Source: Dissophora ornata
Taxonomy: Eukaryota; Mortierellomycota; Mortierellomycetes; Mortierellales; Mortierellaceae
Direction: 5' to 3'
DNA length: 20,659 nucleotides
Assembly: GCA_025201705.1 (NCBI GenBank)
Contig: MU617170.1
Coordinates: 1-20,659, forward strand
Position numbers and translations under genes: made by a program. The notes under the pieces were generated by a model, which was given only the letters and a program-made list of their open reading frames with translations, was not told where the DNA came from and did no database searches. Positions 17,889-20,659 of this stretch are shown piece after piece (the first letter of the stretch is position 1; each line of letters begins with the position of its first letter).

Positions 17889-20135
17889 ATGGACCACGAC
17901 GCCCTCGAGCATGAGGGATGCTACTGCCTCCAGGCCCGCAAGTGCCCACATTGGATCGTCGCCAACCGGCGAGCACACACTCTTGGCACTGCACACCAGC
18001 ACGACGGTACGACACCGCTTCGATCACACTTTTTAAAATGCGTTTCCGCACCCCCCTCCCCCCTGCATCTTCTATCAATGACTGATTGAAAGCCCCTGTG
18101 TATCATCCATTTCATCCCATTACTTCTAGACCATGAGAATCTTGGCCAAGAGCATCGTTTGTTGGTCAACGAGCTGCAGCGTGAGGTAAGATATCGAAAA
18201 ATAGATCTGCATCTGTTTCTGTTGCAACTTGGCTTTTTCTTGTAAAGTGCCGTACGATAGAATCAGAAAAAAAAAAGTAGTCTTGGCGGCATGGGGACAT
18301 TGGGCTCTGTCCCCCCCCCCCCTTCTTTGCCCTACCTAGCGTGACCCCCCTCCCCCTGCAAAATCAATTCGGGAGCATCGAAAAGGAAAGAGTGGGGAAG
18401 AAAAGAACAAAAAAACCTTCTATTAACATCAAAGTCATGTTGTATAAACCCCATGATAGCTGCGTGTGGCCATGATGGAGATCGAAAAGACCACAAAGAC
18501 CAGTCGGGATCTCGCCAAGGTCAACCAAGAGTTGGAAGAGTCACGGTTGCTGGCAGTCAGCGACCAGTCCAGGACAGCCAAGCGACTATTGCTCATGTCC
18601 AGTCAGCTCGAACACACGGAGCTGGCTCTCTACAACCTGACAAACGAGATGAGCGACGGTCAAAAGGATTCAGATTTGCTCCGCATCGAGCGTATCAAGC
18701 GGGAGGCGCTTCAGGAACGTGAAGACGCCGGCCGACTCAAAATCGAGACACTGGAGGATGAACTGCACGAGGTCCAACAATCAGAGCGATCATCACAGCA
18801 AAAGCTCACTATCATGCAGACAAAATATGAGGCACTTGGAAAACGCCACGAGCTCTTGAAGAGACAACAACAGGAGCTAGATCTTGTTCGGGAAAGCAGG
18901 GAGGCCCTTGCTTGGCTCAAGGAAACCACCGATAGACTGTGCTCCCCTCCACAAGGAAGTCTCGGCGAAGCTATTCAACAAGAAAAGGCCTCTTTGCAAG
19001 GACCCACCTCCGTCAGCATATACCAACCATCATCCTCGTCCTCGCCACCGTCACCGTATCCATCCACGATTGGCGACCCACCTCTCATGGCTCAGAACCA
19101 GCTCATATCTTTGATCAAGGAACTTGCTACCGCAAATTCGACGCTGAGGTCAGAACTGGGTGAATACCGTGACCTCTTGCAGGATACTAGGAACGAAGTC
19201 ATCAACCTGCGCTCTCAAGTGGAAGATTATGAGCAGGGTCACGCGTTTGAGTGCTGTGGTGGTGGATTGCTCGAAGACCCATCCCAGAGCCTCATGGTGT
19301 CCAAAGGAACATTCGACACCTTGGGATCATTGGACGCTGCACTGCAGCAGCCAAAAGAACATCTTGGCACTCTCTCCGGATCTCCCCCTCCATACATGAC
19401 CACACCGGCGATGCCTCCGACAGAGCAGCATCTGCACCATCACTTTCACCTGCCTGGAGTACGCGGCAATATTTTCGGCGAACTCGAGCGACGATATAAC
19501 CAGGATCAGCAGATCCCCTTGCCACCGAAGCGCAAAGGCCACCACCACACCTCGAGAAAGGAGGTCGGTAGTCATCGCACTGGTCGGGATCGCGCTGGGT
19601 CTCATTCAAAACATTCACACGGACTCCACCCTCATACCAATGTCCGCTCCACAGCGACCGTCTCCACGTCGACTTCAACCTCAGAAGTTCGGCGCGCGGT
19701 GGGAGCCAACTCTGGAGCGAAACTTTCTGATCCATCCACAGCGGATGCAAAGCCTCGAACACATGACGATGCAGGCGGCAATCATGTCAGGAGAAGCAGA
19801 AGCAAGAAGAAATCGCTCTATACCGATGCTGATATGGATTTCCTAGATTCTGGGAGTGAGCATGATGATAGAAACGTCAAAGATAGAAATGACCATGCGG
19901 ATCCTGCAGAGTTGTTCTCAGAGTATGGGGATTCTGGAAGCGATAACGAACCAGGGTTCGTCGCGAGATTTGCTGAGGTATGTTTGTTTTGTGCAATTTC
20001 ATTTTTGATAGCAGGCATGAAGCTCCATCTCGTGTACTTAATCCTTCCCTCATATCTTATTACCCCCATCTCTTCTTTTAGGCGCTGTCTTCCCTGTCGT
20101 TCTTCGCAGTGCCTCTGTCAGGGTCCCCTCCATAG
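17889..20135 (+). CDS. Coiled-coil protein of unknown function (four exons)
   Basis: The CDS is join(17889..18006,18130..18185,18460..19977,20082..20135), 581 aa; all introns are GT-AG and phases close. The first exon has a compact Cys/His set (C11, C13, C19, H21 in CYCLQARKCPHW). Residues about 40-220 are heptad-rich coiled coil, and the splice junctions fall within continuous heptads (LLVNELQRE then LRVAMMEIEK), supporting the model. A Ser/Pro linker follows, then a second coiled coil at about 270-318 (LISLIKELATANSTLRSEL). Next comes a Pro/His-rich region with basic runs (HHHTSRKE, SKHSHGLHPH) and an acidic segment (DMDFLDSGSEHDD). The last exon adds a short hydrophobic tail (ALSSLSFFAVPL); without splicing at 19977 the frame would run into low-quality sequence. 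It is likely a structural or scaffolding protein. I do not recognise an orthologue. Confidence 0.8.
18311..18322 (+). repeat. Poly-C run in intron 2 of the coiled-coil gene
   Basis: Twelve consecutive C residues lie in the 274-nt intron 18186-18459, close to a run of ten A residues near 18268. Both are slippage-prone and may contain length errors, but they lie outside coding sequence. Confidence 0.9.
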
Positions 20136-20291
20136 TTGGATATCCAGTCGCGTATGTAAAACATTATAGAAAAGCCACCTTGTGGCACAATATATACCCA
20201 GCAGGCGAATGCCTCTATTAAATAGTCTTTTGATATGTGATTAATGGCTGTCTATGGTATTCTGTACGGCGACGAAAATTAGCTGTGTCTA

Positions 20292-20651
20292 TCACTTTGC
20301 ATCGTTGGGGCCTGCAGCACTCAGTTCCAGATCTCCGCTGTTGGGGACCCGGGCCAGGGCAGGATGGAATTTGTTGTAGTAAAAGAAAAGAGCCATGACG
20401 GCTAGATCGCAGACGAGGACGATAATGTAGTTCATGGCCGCCAGGAGATCAAACGACTCCCGAAAGGCGAGACTGATCAAGGAGAAGACAGAACCGGCAG
20501 CATCGGCGGTGATGAACACCATGCTCACGCCTACAACAGACCGGTAACGAAAGATCTGAAGGTATTGAGGAAGAAAGCCTAGGAAGAGTAGGACGACAGG
20601 TAGAATCCCGGCGGCGTCGATCGTTCCAGAGACCTCATGGTTCACACCGGC
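20292..20651 (-). CDS. PQ-loop repeat membrane protein, last exon only (partial)
   Basis: This is the 3' exon of a gene that enters from the right edge of the window. The exon appears to begin at 20651, right after a ttttttag acceptor at 20659-20652, and reads AGVNHEVSGTIDAAG through to a TGA at 20294-20292, 120 codons including stop. GFLPQYLQIFRYRSVVGVS is a PQ-loop motif (proline-glutamine turn followed by a second helix). Three membrane spans are visible: about ILPVVLLFLGFLPQY, VSMVFITADAAGSVFSLISL, and LLAAMNYIIVLVCDLAVMAL. A short polar cytosolic-type tail follows. The family includes lysosomal/vacuolar amino-acid exporters (Ypq1/PQLC2) and related proteins; membership in a given branch cannot be decided from one exon. 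The missing 5' part should carry the first PQ motif. Confidence 0.85.
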   Translation of the reverse strand, partial: AGVNHEVSGTIDAAGILPVVLLFLGFLPQYLQIFRYRSVVGVSMVFITADAAGSVFSLISLAFRESFDLLAAMNYIIVLVCDLAVMALFFYYNKFHPALARVPNSGDLELSAAGPNDAK

Positions 20652-20659
20652 CTAAAAAA

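Noticed and set aside
1..20659. CRISPR arrays, tRNA or rRNA genes, bacterial-type operons
   Set aside because: No regular spaced repeats, no cloverleaf with B box, no rRNA-like stretch was seen. The spliced genes show the DNA is eukaryotic.

Overview
The window looks like nuclear DNA of a filamentous fungus. Its genes carry short GT-AG introns (68-290 nt), it has pyrimidine-rich promoters and TATA boxes, and its gene types are fungal: a Zn2Cys6 regulator, a Vms1 orthologue and a PQ-loop protein. Balanced base composition, intron-bearing coding regions, Q/H-rich low complexity and the DUF4238 paralogues suggest an early-diverging lineage (Mucoromycota, perhaps Mortierella-like). That placement is an impression, not a tested result.

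Layout. Positions 1-4789 hold a pyrimidine-rich promoter and a seven-exon Zn2Cys6 transcription factor (+). Convergent to it, 7354-4910 (-) encodes a two-exon Vms1/ANKZF1-type ribosome-quality-control peptidyl-tRNA hydrolase, with C2H2 finger, VLRF1 domain with a GAQ catalytic motif, ankyrin segment, VCP-interacting motif and C-terminal treble clef. Positions 7752-9175 (+) hold a PIF/Harbinger-type transposase broken by one in-frame TGA. Tail-to-tail with it, 30 nt away, is an unrecognised 249-aa two-exon gene (10041-9206, -).

The most distinctive part is 10282-15214: three head-to-tail single-exon paralogues of the DUF4238 family. The sequence supports a specific history. Copies 2 and 3 are recent duplicates that include their 5' spacer. 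Copy 2 ends in a 3' tail and 3' flank that match copy 1 rather than copy 3, as expected from unequal crossover inside a 38-nt block shared by all three genes. Copy 1 is older and has changes in both regions that look like family signatures.

From 15215 on come an intergenic stretch with a TATA box, an NmrA-like NAD(P)-binding protein (16071-16886, +), a roughly 1-kb gene-poor stretch with a palindrome and TATA element, a four-exon coiled-coil protein of unknown role (17889-20135, +), and the last exon of a PQ-loop membrane protein entering from the right edge (20651-20292, -).

The genes do not form one pathway. Transcription control, ribosome quality control, redox metabolism and a transporter-like protein are ordinary neighbours. 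The accessory island is roughly 7.7-15.2 kb: a dying transposase, an orphan nuclear-looking protein and a duplicating DUF4238 array. It is the best place to look for undescribed biology, although nothing here proves a function for it.
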